64,000 bases of DNA, taken from contig OX336392.1 in assembly GCA_946902985.2 (NCBI GenBank), forward strand, positions 15,908,716-15,972,715, given 5' to 3'. Shown one piece after another: positions 45,235 to 55,300 of this stretch. The position numbers and the translations under genes are program-made. The DNA is from Meconema thalassinum (taxonomy: Eukaryota; Arthropoda; Insecta; Orthoptera; Tettigoniidae). Every line of letters starts with the position of its first letter. Positions within the stretch are counted from its first letter, which is position 1. A model generated the notes under the pieces. The model was not told the DNA's origin, did no database searches, and saw only the letters and a program-made list of their open reading frames with translations.

Positions 45235-45235
<1 letters not shown>
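44377..45235 (-). pseudogene. LINE reverse transcriptase, C-terminal part
   Basis: The minus strand starts at about 45235 with IDCLAFVDDLAISS (a VDD variant of the RT catalytic box), LQISFEKTVFITN, KFKYLGEIITPN, HYCSVIRPEVLCASE, ERKILRKILGPIKDN and KRRITFFGHVKRMS. A frameshift near 44600 leads into KLKTGKIWTQERKEVHRERM (44377-44568). The N-terminus is missing. The group differs from the 39810 LINE (KILGP and GHVKRMS instead of YLGSKIT/FEMWCYRR). Confidence 0.85.

Positions 45236-45271
<36 letters not shown>
45236..45271. repeat. (ATT)n microsatellite
   Basis: About 11 ATT repeats separate two minus-strand LINE relics. On the minus strand it is (AAT)n and may be a LINE 3' tail. A similar run lies at 46387-46418. 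Confidence 0.9.
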
Positions 45272-45299
45272 CACATTCATAGGGGCAGATTACCTCGTA

Positions 45300-45680
45300 G
45301 TTCCTCCCTTTAAAACAACAATAGCTAACTAATTTCACCACATCAGTGGGTACAAATCAACATATCGTCGTTGATATGTATGGCAACTTCTTTAGGGTGG
45401 CGCATTGAGAAACTCGCGGACAGGTCTCCTTCTGCTTGGTGACCTGGCTGTATTCCCAATATTTCTAGGTTGAAAGCCAATGATTTAGAAATGATGTCAG
45501 TAGAAGAAATGACTATGGGTAGCACCACTACACATTTGCCGTATTTCCCCAGCCAAGGGCAGATACTTGGTGATCTTACACACAGCAGGTTTGTTGCAGA
45601 TTATGGGAATTGAGCATTGCGATATCAATGAGAAAAGTTCTCTTCCGCACTTTGTCCACTTTATTATTTATTTTGCGCAT
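45300..45680 (-). pseudogene. RLE-type LINE fragment, first copy
   Basis: The minus strand reads KVRKRTFLIDIAMLNSHNLQ, stop, VVVLPIVISSTDIISKSLAF and NLEILGIQPG. This parallels LIDVAIPNS...ITISSTGVIPKNL of the next copy (45789-46217) and lies head-to-tail with it, so two overlapping relics of one family sit side by side. Confidence 0.65.
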
Positions 45681-45788
45681 GCGATTACACATTTTCAGCA
45701 TATTTGCTAGAAGTTACAATCCCAGATATACATCATAAGGAGCAAATTCTTGGTGACTACATTACTTGGTAGATTTAAACTTTTCCCC

Positions 45789-46385
45789 TCACTCCTTCAG
45801 GCAAGATTGCCCAAGAACAGCCTCACTACGCGAAAGTATGACTGTCTTCTGCATAATCTTAAAAAGGTCTAGGTCTAATTTCAACTCAGTGAGCGATTCC
45901 TTTAAGTTCTTGGGAATCACGCCAGTGCTGGAGATGGTAATAGGAACTGTCCTGACTTGTGCCATGTGCCATTGCTTCCTTATCAATTCTGAAAGCTCGG
46001 TGTATTTTGACAGCTTTTCAACATGCTTTGTTAGCATGTTGCCACTGTTTGGAATCGCCACATCTATGAAGGTGGTGTGCTTCATGCATTTGTCAACAAG
46101 AGCCAAATCAGGTTTGTTGTGCACAGCTGATTGGTCTGTCAATACAGTACGATCCCAGTACAACGTAAAGCTGTCATTTTCCAGTACACTTTCAGGAGCA
46201 TATTTGTAGTACGGCACTTTCTCTTGACTCAGCAGTTGAAGGTGTATAGCCAGTTCTTGATGTACTATCTTGGCAACAGAATCAAGTCTCTTCCTATATT
46301 CTGTCCCTGCGAAATGATGACAACCTGAAATAATATGCTAAACAGTCTCCGATGTTGGGACACCGTATCTTCATTGGTCATATTG
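45789..46385 (-). pseudogene. RLE-type LINE C-terminus, second copy
   Basis: From 46385 the minus strand gives HIISGCHHFAGTEYRKRLDS and KIVHQELAIHLQ (a CCHC-like knuckle followed by Y-x2-R), a shift, then the open frame 46217-45789: VPYYKYAPESVLEND, WDRTVLTDQ, NKPDLALVDK, FIDVAIPNSGN and VRTVPITISSTGVIPKNL. KPD followed 13-15 residues later by (I)D(V) resembles the PD-(D/E) core of the restriction-like endonuclease used by R2/R4/NeSL-type LINEs. The clade call is inference; the LINE call is secure. Confidence 0.72.
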
Positions 46386-46424
46386 CATTATTATTATTAT
46401 TATTATTACTATTATTATGTATCG

Positions 46425-46750
46425 CATATCTTCCTAGCCCGGATACAGCCACGAACTCGGTAAGGGATCATTCCTCTACCGTCACAAGGACGGTGTCTAG
46501 AAGCTGAATACACTTTGTTCAGCAGATACAATTGGGGATGGTGACAGGCAACCACTAATTTGGGCCTAATTAAAGAAGGGTCAGCGAAAGGGTTTTGGAA
46601 GGAACCGTCCCGGCATTTGCCTGGTGGTGAAAATGGGAAACTAAGGAAAACCATTTTCAGGACGGCTGTGGTGGAATTCAAACCCACACTCTCTCGATAC
46701 CAGCGAGGCACGAGTTAGCGCGTTAGACCCCTTGGCCATCGCAGCCGGTG
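46425..46750 (-). mobile_element. tRNA-derived SINE, reverse orientation
   Basis: Same subfamily as 15476-15793: the complement head has B box GGGTTTGAATTCC, then AAAATGGTTTTCCTTAG, CACCAGGCAAATGCC and a tail with TCCCCAATTGTATCTGC and GTGACGGTAGAGGAATGA. Confidence 0.75.
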
Positions 46751-46936
46751 CAATACAGACTACAAGTAACTTAGGCTACTACAAAAACAAGTAGTTCCGA
46801 GAAGAATTAAAGCCTATCCTACTCATGTTAATTGCCTTTATCAACATACAAAACTTCAGTTTGATTGCTGTAATAGATTCGTAGATATTGAGAACCGACT
46901 AAATATTGCGGATGGTCGCCATGTTCGATTTTTATA

Positions 46937-48284
46937 TGGTATAATTTGTGTACTTTAAACGGGCTCGTGTATTTTAGTATCGATTTTCTTCTTGTATTGT
47001 GAGAGGTTTAGGACCATAACGACATCAAAAAATTAATTCCCAAACATTTTCTTATCGTTTTATAATTTTCCTTTATTTTTTATTTTTTATAAAACCGAAA
47101 TAAACGTGTAACTTGTACTACGAGTTTAGACGTGCAAAGCGAGAAAGCTGTTCGAGCAACCTACACGGCGCTAACACTGGATGATAGTTCATATTTTCCT
47201 CAACAGATGGCATACACCTAGCCCGGCAGATGGGGTGATTTATGTGAATGTGAAGCCTTTATATCGAGGCTGTTGCTAAGAGCTAGAGGTTAGTGTTACA
47301 TGAACTGTGAAAATGGGGGGGTAAAGTTGTGTCAGAAGGATTAAAATGGGAAATAATTGGTATGGGAAAATGCGGAAAGTTGCATAGAGTAATCCGTGAT
47401 GATTTTGGGGTGCATATCCGCAGCAGGAACTGGGATTTTAAGGTGTCTTCACGAGATGGATTCACAACATTACATTGAAACTATGCAAGAAAACTTGCTG
47501 CCATCCTCCCACAAGCTTTACAATGGGTATTTAGTTTACCAGCAGGATAACGCTCCTTGCCATAAATCTGCTGCAAGAATGGAGTGGTTTGACAGGAAAA
47601 ATATCGCATTGTTGGATTGGCCTCCTAGAAGTCCGGATTTGAATCCGATCGAAAACTTGTGGAACAGCATAGGCCAGCGCGTAGCTGCTCGCAAACCCAA
47701 AAATGTCCACGAATTACATGAGAAGATTTCGGAAGTGTGGAATGACATTGCGGCCCGGGAACGTCAAAAATTAATCAAGAGCATGCGGAAACGTGTAAAA
47801 ATGTGCTCGAAATATAAAGGACTTCTATTGACTACTAAGCAACAATCAGTGTGTGATAATAGTGAAATTTTATTGGGATTAACAGGTATCCAAAATTCTC
47901 TTTTCTTTTTCTTTCCGTTTTTTTTTTTTTTTTTTTTTTTTTGTTAATTACCCAGAAAACTTAAAGATGTGTAATAAATGGTCATAAGTATTACCCTGTA
48001 CCGTAATATGTACAATAATGTACTTTAGCATGTGCAATGGAGTGAGAATTCGATTTTATGTGCAACGTGATTTCGAAATGTTTAGCTCCTTTACATCGTT
48101 TCGGAAAAAGTTAATAAATGAGCCCTTAACTTTAATAATTTTACAAAAACAACACAGTATTATGTAGAAGGGTAAAACATAATTTAATGAAAGTGTTTTT
48201 ATAAACAAAATACCCATTAATTTTGTTCTGAATAAAACGAAATATATAAACAACAAGGTGGTCTTAAACTTTTGTTAAGTACTG
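46937..48284 (+). mobile_element. Tc1-like element inserted in family A
   Basis: The right terminus is GGTGGTCTTAAACTTTTGTT then AAGTACTG-TA, a Tc1-type inverted repeat end, with TA at 48285-48286; TA also lies at 46935-46936. The left terminus is degraded and does not pair well. It encodes a C-terminal DD34E transposase fragment. A T24-type run follows the coding part (47918-47942). Confidence 0.72.
47396..47890 (+). pseudogene. Tc1-like transposase, C-terminal half
   Basis: Reads LGCISAAGTGILRCLHEMDS, YLVYQQDNAPCHKSA, WPPRSPDLNPIENLW and then about 70 residues. The second aspartate (QQDN) and the glutamate (NPIENLW) are separated by 34 residues, so the DD34E spacing is intact. Upstream (47330-47396) only scraps of the preceding VKMGG block remain, and the HTH domains and first aspartate are missing. 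The frame runs into a poly-F run made by the T tract. Not functional. Confidence 0.85.
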
Positions 48285-49197
48285 TATGTGTAAGCCATAG
48301 AGCCATGTACCATTAAGGGAAAATTATTGCGTAGGTCTCTATTCACACTTTCACTTCGATCGCATATTTACAACACAAGAAATAAAAACTTAATTTTAAA
48401 ATTCGCACAGCCGCCATCTTGCGGTTATGTAAACAATTGAACTAAATTAGATACCGGTGCATTACAATGTGCAAAAACATTTGCTGTACCAAGTTTCATT
48501 GCGCTTGGATCATTAAATCGCGAGAAAATTCTATTTAAAACGTTCAACTTCGCATGGCCGCCATGTTCGTTTTGTAGTTAACCGGTTTCTGAAAGTTTCA
48601 TAGATTAACTTGCAGTAGTGCCCTTTATCTCCGTACAAAATTTCAGGGTGATACCGGTAATAGTTTCAGAGATATTAAATGCCGGTGAAATATTTCGCAC
48701 AGCCACCATCTTGAGGTTATGTAAACAATTGAACAAAGTTAGATGTCGGTGCATTACAATGTGTATAAACATATACTGTACCAAGTTTTATTGCGTTTGG
48801 TTGGTTAAATCGAAAGAAACATCTATTTAAATATCGCAATTTCGCTTGGCCACCATGTTTGTTTTGTAGTTAACAGGTTTTTAAAAGACACATAAGTGAA
48901 CTTCTAGTAGTTCCCTTTATCACCGTACAATATTTCAGGGTGATATCGGTAATAAATTCGGAGATATTGAATGCTAGTGAAATATTTCACACAGCCGCCA
49001 TGTTGGATTGGTAAGACGTAACAAAATTTGAAGGGCACGGTCGGGGATGTCGAGAATAGTGCTATGAACTTACCGAGTTTCATTGAAATCTCTCCAGTCG
49101 TTTAGATTTTATTAGGGGGGCACAAACACACAGACACACGGACAAAAGGTGATCTCATAAGGCTATTTTTATAAATAAAATAATTTCATATGTACTA

Positions 49198-49720
49198 TAC
49201 AGGGTGTAACTCAATATGTGGGAAAGCTCTGGGGATTCGATAGAGGACCTGAGAACATGTCCAGTAAACATATGGTGTATTTGCTTTCGTTTCCGGGTTG
49301 CAAGCATTGTTTGTGGTGTACACAACACAGACCGCTTCACTCTGCAGGTTGGTCATTTGTGTTGATAGAGTGTACGTTACTACTAGCAGTTCCCTACAGA
49401 AGATGCTCAAAATGGCTACCACGAGCTGTAATGCAGGCTCCCATATTCCCGGCGTCTGTCGTATCTGCTGACATCCTTGCTCTATTCGCCGACGCACCAT
49501 GTCCACGTTATGAATACGTGTGGCATACACAATTGCCTTTAAATGACCCCATAAGTAGAAGTCTAAAGGGTTGAAATCGGCAGAACGAGCAGGACTCGGT
49601 GTCAGTCGGTGGAATACACACAGACTTGAATAACGACGAAGCGTTCAAGTGGCCTATACCTAAATGACCAACTAGGATCGTACCGCCGACATTGACTTTG
49701 GTATGGTAAGCGTTAACTGA
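49198..49720 (-). pseudogene. mariner-like transposase C-terminus with one terminus
   Basis: The minus strand from 49720: SPARSADFNPLDFYLWGHLK with KAIVYATRIHNVDMVRRRIE, then IRQTPGIWEPALQL and a stop at 49195, close to the end CAGGGTGTAACTCAATATG (49200). It is the last third of a long-repeat mariner related to 27371-28198. The other end is absent. Confidence 0.75.
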
Positions 49721-49734
49721 TGTTGTTGTTGTAA

Positions 49735-49905
49735 ATTCAATTTGTGGGCTTGGGACGTCCTGGCCATGAGCCCCGTGTAGTTGAGTGTGTGTAACTGTAT
49801 TAGGGACAGGGACAGGGTAGGTGTCCCGGGGCTTCAAATAAGGTACTATCACAGCATTTTCCTGGAGGGAGAGTGAAAAAACCCTGGGGAACACCTCCAT
49901 CCATC
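49735..49905 (-). repeat. decayed SINE-like fragment
   Basis: Contains CAGCATTTTCCTGGAGGGAGAGTGAAAAAACCC, resembling the CATTTGCCTGG-AGGGAAGATGGGAAACC body block (25240-25275) in degraded form. Head not recognisable. Confidence 0.4.
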
Positions 49906-49989
49906 CCCTCCCCACCACCCACCCCAACCCACCCTTACCCCCTTAAAGAAAGAATGTAATTTTCAAGTACTACCATTTTTGTGAGGTAA

Positions 49990-50395
49990 CTATAATTTTA
50001 CTAAAACTCAGCAATTTTTCTATGTTCGTGCCGTGTCTTGTGTGGTGTTTTGCCTAGGGCACTAAGCTGGCTCATCAGCGGGCTCTTGGTGTCCCCCCCG
50101 GACCCCCACAAGAGTAGCGAACTGCGCGCTCCCTTCCTTTTCATGAAGCGCAGCTGCGCCTCTTCACTGCGAGAACTAAAAGCTCAAACAGCCATAACGT
50201 CCCTATGAAGGCTTCCAAAAGAGATGGTACAGTACAGTATATTGGCTTTCACGGTCACGGGTCCGGGCGGGGACACCAAGAGCCCGCCGATGAGCCTAGC
50301 TTGGTGTCCTAGGCGAAACCCTACACAAGACACGGCACAAACCTAGAAGAATTGTAGAGTTTTAATTCACTGGCCGTAAAAACCAATATACAGTG
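49990..50395. repeat. large imperfect inverted repeat (foldback)
   Basis: Left arm 49990-50107 (ACTAAAACTC, GTGCCGTGTCTTGTG, GCTCATCAGCGGGCTCTTGG) is complementary to right arm 50258-50371 over more than 100 bp, with a spacer of about 150 bp. A further inverted pair, TATTGGCTTTCACGG (50240) and CCGTAAAAACCAATA (50377), flanks the right arm. The arm unit occurs singly at 9604-9715. Confidence 0.8.
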
Positions 50396-51404
50396 TAATT
50401 TTACTGATTACTTCTTGAAAAAGTAATTTGTAATTATAATTAAGTAAAATGTTTGTCAGGTACGGTAATTGTAATCACAGTGTGTGGCGATAGAAAGGCG
50501 GGCGGACGCACCAATGTCACGGCTCAACGAGCCAGGCGAGTGTCCCGGAAAGAACGCTCGCGCATGTTTATTGTTTCCAGGTGCGTGGGCAGCCACTGCT
50601 CGCTTCACCCCGTGAGGATGATTGTGCCAGCAGTTGTACTTAGCGCTAGGAATAGGCTAAGCGATGTTCCCATAATCGTAATTTGAAATTAATAGGAAAT
50701 AATTAATCGATTTTGACTGATCATTCAATCGATTAACTGAATCCCTCCCTATATTATTCTGCTAAGGCCACATTCCAGTTTTGTACGGAAAATAAGGTCC
50801 CATTAACACCAACCTACACATATGGGGTACCTACAGGTTCAGAATAACCCAATGCGTAAGCGAAACGCACTCACGTACTCTTTAAATGTCTCACAACTAA
50901 ATAAATACCTTAAAACATGTATATTTTCAATGAAATAATGAAAGAATGCAACACGGTAACCATGGTAACAGAATCTCACAGATCCATCTATTTCTGATGC
51001 AATTCCAATTATTACATTACTGTGAAAGTTTCCAGACGGTTATAAGGTTATCACTGAACCAAATTAAGCTGTAAAATTCATCAATACATACAGTATAATG
51101 TGCTTAAGAGGGTCAAGGGGCACTCTAGAATTTTTTCACGCAATTTTCACGTGTGAGTGTGGTACGAAAGGTCTTTTTCACCCGACTATAAAGGGTCTCC
51201 GAAAACCACATTTAAAGGCCCTTAAATTAACAGTGTCTGTGATATTCCCAGAAAACTAACTTCGCTCTGATATACCTATGAAGGAATGACAAACCCCTAA
51301 CCACTGCACAAGTAGCTGAATTGATAAAGTCTGATCATTCATACCAAGGATAAATCAGTCATAGCATTCATGATTGAGATTTTGCTTACTCTTTACAACT
51401 AGAA
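50396..51404. other. unannotated DNA, perhaps Helitron body
   Basis: No gene; ends in a Helitron-type 3' end at 51438. The TC-start is not identifiable. Confidence 0.35.
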
Positions 51405-51438
51405 TATTCGCGGGCGAAGCCGCGACGGGTAATGCTAG
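51405..51438 (+). mobile_element. Helitron-type 3' terminus
   Basis: Hairpin CGCGG (51409-51413) / CCGCG (51420-51424) with loop GCGAAG, then ACGGGTAATG and CTAG at 51435-51438, followed by T. This is the clearest Helitron end in the window. Confidence 0.65.
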
Positions 51439-52222
51439 TTTTAATTAATTAATTAATTATGTGTTTGGCTTCTGTGAGAGCGGATAAGTGTATCGATTAT
51501 TCATTATTTGTAGCAATTTATCGATTTTTGCTTCGACTATCGATTAGTCGATAACAGAAATTAAACTATTTAAAGACCAGCCCTACTTGCTGAATGAACC
51601 AGGTAGCTTTACCTTTGGGACAAAATGCGTTACACATTGATCCTGACGGAAGAAAAATCCTCTCCAATTCTCGATCTTGAGAATATTCGCAGCATTCTGC
51701 TGAACTCCTTGCTCCCATCTATTATGTGGTCTTCCGACAGACCTTCCAGTAGTGTATTTGCAGAAGTTCTATATCCTCCACCTCTACATTCCTCCACATA
51801 AGATGGTGACCACGTGATATCATGTGAACCAATAAGGCTAGAGACTTGCACGAGGTGTCAAATTACTCAGGCGGACATCCCCTTTCCTATGGGCCACGTA
51901 TTTACACGCCAAAATAAAACCTACCCTAACTAGGGGATGAAAGAGTAATTTTTAGTAAACGTTGCTTTGCACAAACAACATGAATGCGGTTTAATGCTAT
52001 GATGAAATTAAACGTTGTTCCACATGAATATAGGGTGAACATTATTTTTATCAAACAAGAACATTTTCCTTTCCTGCCAGTCTCCCACCCCCATCCATAT
52101 GTGACGTCATATCCAGTCTCAAGGCAAGTCTAAATTTGTAGAACATGTCACGTGACAACCCAGAAATATCTCAAGCATTAATCCATGAATAGTAAATTTA
52201 AAGATTTTATCACTCCTAATGG
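51439..52222. other. unannotated DNA
   Basis: (AATT)n at 51440-51460 and paired ATCGATTA-type motifs at 51490-51550. No gene found. Confidence 0.4.
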
Positions 52223-52258
52223 ATAGAATTCATGGTTCCTTAGGGTATTTACACTCAC

Positions 52259-52400
52259 CTCTCGGCTACCCAACTCTTGTTCGCAGCGTCTCGAGGCACT
52301 CCTCCGTTGTAATGGGCATCCCCATCATCTATCTCAAAGACATAGTATTTGAACCTAACCCTTTTATAGTTCTTGCAAGTGCTAATGTGACCATCTATAA
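52259..52400 (-). CDS. possible exon of an unrecognised gene
   Basis: The minus strand has a 46-codon open stretch: IIDGHISTCKNYKRVR, then FKYYVFEIDDGDAHYNGGVP and RDAANKSWVAE. It ends at AG/GTGAGTGT (52260/52258), a strong splice-donor match. Composition is protein-like (balanced, few repeats), unlike the surrounding AT-rich noise. I do not recognise the family. The upstream boundary could be the TTTTCAAG acceptor-like site near 52400. It could equally be a transposon fragment with a stop (TGA) right after the donor. Confidence 0.25.
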
Positions 52401-52482
52401 TCTTGAAAACACTCTTTGTAACCCTTTACCTAAATCCTGGGACGTTTTAACAACATTTCGGATGATTCTGTCAACATTTTAA

Positions 52483-52687
52483 AACATTTTGCTAAATTTT
52501 TACATCATTTTTAGAGGAAATTTGATAAAGTGTGAAATAACACTATACAGTATTCCTCACATGTTTCCCCATGTTCCCTCAGAGTTAAATGTTAGCGTGT
52601 GAGTTAAATGTTAGCGATCAAACCTGTGCTAGAAAATATGTCTTTTACTTGGTGTAAACGTGAAGACGTGGAGAAAATTGGAAAAAT
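52483..52687. other. unannotated DNA
   Basis: A short direct duplication GAGTTAAATGTTAGCG is at 52582 and 52600. Nothing else seen. Confidence 0.5.
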
Positions 52688-52995
52688 ACAACATTTTTCG
52701 ACTGAGAGTGGGATAAAGGTAGGTGGAAGAGTCACATATGACTTCATAAGATTTTTAGTTTAAGCATATAGCCTATTTTCAAGTTATTTTTGAAACAAAT
52801 TCGAAACGCCAATATTTTTGGACTGAGAGTTGGATAGATGTAAGAGTAAGAGTTAACATATGACTTTATATGATTTTTAGTTTAAACATATACCCTGCTT
52901 TCCAAATAAATGTTTGTAAAAAAATTAAAAAATAATGTTTTTGACTAGGCATGTGATAGAGGTAAGAGTAAGAGTTGGGGGATTCAATCATTTAC
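52688..52995. repeat. imperfect tandem repeat, about 121 bp, 2.5 copies
   Basis: Units start near 52691, 52812 and 52931 with AT(A/T)TTTT(C/G)GACT, followed by GATA(A/G)A(G/T)GTA and AGAG, and in the first two by CATATGACTT and GATTTTTAGTTTAA. Confidence 0.75.
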
Positions 52996-53149
52996 CTTTA
53001 AATACTCTAGAATTTTTAGAATCTTAGTGTGTTGTTGTTTCTGCTTACAAACTTGGCGGTAAGCACTATGCTGCCATTAAAAGGACTGAAATCCTTTCCA
53101 AGACCAAGAAAATAAGCCACTTGATACATTGACAAAAATAACTCGTTAA

Positions 53150-53552
53150 ATAAGCCAACACACATAAGCCAATACATAAGTCAATAAATAAGCCAACACA
53201 CATAAGCCAATACATAAGCCAACACACAAAAGCCATTATATAAGCCAACACACACAAGCCAGTATATAAGCCTACACACATATACCAATACATAAGCCAA
53301 CACAGATACGCCAATACATAAGCCAACATATGTAAGCCAATATATAAGCCAAAACAAATAAGCCAATATATAAGCCAACACACATAAGCCAATATATAAG
53401 CCAACACAGATACGCCAATATATAAGCCAACACACATAAGCCAATATATAAGCCAACACAGATACGCCAATATATAAGCCAACACACATAAGCCAATATA
53501 TAAGCCAACACAAATAAGCCAATATATAAACCAACACACATAAGCCAATATA
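53150..53552. repeat. AAGCCAA satellite, left block
   Basis: Runs of a 13-bp unit of type ATAAGCCAA(C/T)A(C/T)A(C/T), with variant ACGCCAATACAT units. It is interrupted at 53553 by a Tc1 element, resumes at 55018-55300, and again at 61426-61908 after an LTR element. Confidence 0.92.
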
Positions 53553-55017
53553 CACACATCAAAAAAAGTTTTGCATCACCTCGGTTCCAAGAGTTCCGGA
53601 ACCTTTAAATACAAAGGGAATAGAGATCAACACAAACAACATTTCAGCTCGTTTTATTGCTCATGAGACCCACACATTGCATGTTGTACCATCATACAGC
53701 TAGACTTTCAGCATTTGTGGTCCAGATTGCAGTACACACCACTACCTCTAATACCCAGTAGCACGTCCTCTTGCATTGATGCATGCCTGTATTCGTCGTG
53801 GCATACTATCCACAAGTTCATCAAGACACTGTTGGTCCAAATTGTCCCACTCCTCAACGACAGTTCGGCGTAAATCTCTCAGAGTGGTTGGTGGGTCAAG
53901 ACGTCCATAAACAGCCCTTTTCAACATATCCCAGGCATGTTCGATAAGGTTCATGTCTGGCGAACATGCTGGCCACTGTAGTCGAGCGATGTCGTTATCT
54001 TGAAGGAACGCATTCACAAGATGTGCACGATGAGGTCGAGAATTGTCGTCCATGAAGACAAATGCCTCTCCAATATTCTGCCGATATGGGTACACTATGG
54101 GTCAGAGGATGTCATTCAGGTATCGTAAAGCCGTTTCGGAGCCTTCCATGACCACCAGTGGCGTACGTCGGCCCCACATAATGCCACCCCAAAACATCAG
54201 GGAACCACCACCTTGCTGCACTCGCTGGACAGTGTGTCTAAGACGTTCAGCCTGACCAGGGTGCCTCCAAACACGTCTCCGACGATTGTCTGGTTGAAGG
54301 CATATGCGACACTCATCGGTGAAGAGAACGTGATGCCAATTCTGTGGGGTCCATTCAGCATGTTGTTGGGCCCATCTGTACCGCGCTGCATGGTGTCGGG
54401 GTTGCAAAGCTGGACCTCGCCATGGACGTCGGGAGTGAAGTTGCGCATCATGCAGCCTATTGCGCACAGTTTGAGTTGAAACACGACGTCCTGTGGCTGA
54501 ACGAAACGCATTATTCAACATGGTGGCATTGCTGTCAGGGTTCCTCCGAGCGGCAATCCGTAAGTAGCGGTCATCCACTACAGTAGTAGCCCTTGGGCGG
54601 ACTGAGCGAGGCCTGTCATCGACAGTTCCTGTATCTCTGTACCTCCTCCATGTCCGAACAACATCGCTTTGGTTCACTCTGAGACGCCTGGAAACTTCCC
54701 TTGTTGAGAGCCCTTCTTGACACAAAGTAACAATGCGGACGCGATCGAACTGCGGTATTGACCTTCTAGGCATGGTAGAACTACAGACAACATGAGCAGC
54801 GTACCTTCGTCCTGGTGGAATGACTGGAACTGATCGGCTGTCGTACCCCCTCCGTCTAATAGGCCCTGCTCATGCATGGTTGTTTACATCTTTGAGCAGT
54901 TTTAGTGACATCTATGAACAGTCAAAGGGACTGTATCTTTGATACAATATACACAGTCAACGTCTATATGCCGGAGATCTGGGAACCGAGGTGATGCAAA
55001 ACTTTTTTTGGTGTGTG
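53553..55017 (-). mobile_element. Tc1/mariner element, nearly intact, in the satellite
   Basis: Left end CACACATCAAAAAAAGTTTT and right end (complement) CACACACCAAAAAAAGTTTT; both continue GCATCACCTCGGTTCC. One mismatch in the first 34 bp. TA on both sides (53551-53552, 55018-55019). Flanks are satellite on both sides, so it inserted into the array. Length 1465 bp. Confidence 0.95.
53748..54773 (-). pseudogene. Tc1-type DD34E transposase with one stop codon
   Basis: The minus-strand gene is 342 codons from ATG at 54773 to a stop at 53748. N-terminal HTH: LCQEGLSTREVSRRLRVNQ (about residues 17-35), and a second HTH region with TGRRVSTQTVRNRLHDA. Catalytic residues: D in VLFTDECRICL, D in AFVFMDDNSRPH, and E in MNLIEHAWDML, with exactly 34 residues between the second D and E. 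A GGG-SLMFWGGIMWG block precedes the middle. The only lesion is TGA at codon 224 (54102-54104) after LNDIL; reading is otherwise open and of normal family length. The enzyme excises and inserts the element at TA. As read here it is truncated. Confidence 0.93.
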
Positions 55018-55300
55018 TATAAGCCAACACAGATACGCCAATACATAGGCCAACATATGTAAGCCAAGATATAAGCCAATACATAAGCCAACACATGTAG
55101 GCCAATATATAAGCCAACACATAAGCCAATACATAAGCCAATATATATAAGCCAATATGTAAGCAAACATACATAAGCCAATACATACGCCAACACATGT
55201 AACCCAATTTATAATCCAAAACACATAAGCCAATACATAAGCCAACACATGTAAGCCAATATATAAGCCAACACATAAGCCAATACATAAGCCAATATAT
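55018..55300. repeat. AAGCCAA satellite, middle block
   Basis: The same 13-bp-based units, including the AAGCAAACATACATAAGCC and TGTAACCCAATTTATAATCC variants that define the 154-bp higher-order unit in the right block. Confidence 0.92.

Larger units (their letters stand above)
46785..49175 (+). repeat. family A repeat, copy 3, split by a Tc1 element
   Basis: Left part 46785-46936 (ACAAGTAGTTCCGAG ... GCCATGTTCGATTT). The right part resumes at 48285 (GTAAGCCATAGAGCC). Cores lie at 48411, 48559, 48703, 48850 and 48996 (spacings 144-148). The end has a short CA stretch, AAAGGTGATCTCATAAG and a decayed hairpin. Comparison with copies 1 and 2 shows the interruption is an insertion. Confidence 0.8.

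Noticed and set aside
53066..53557. Hydrophobic minus-strand frames (LAYVLAYVCWLIYWL) that look like membrane proteins; also at 54902-55288 and 61313-61890
   Set aside because: They arise from the 13-bp AAGCCAA satellite read in any frame; no start context or domain, and all three frames give similar peptides.
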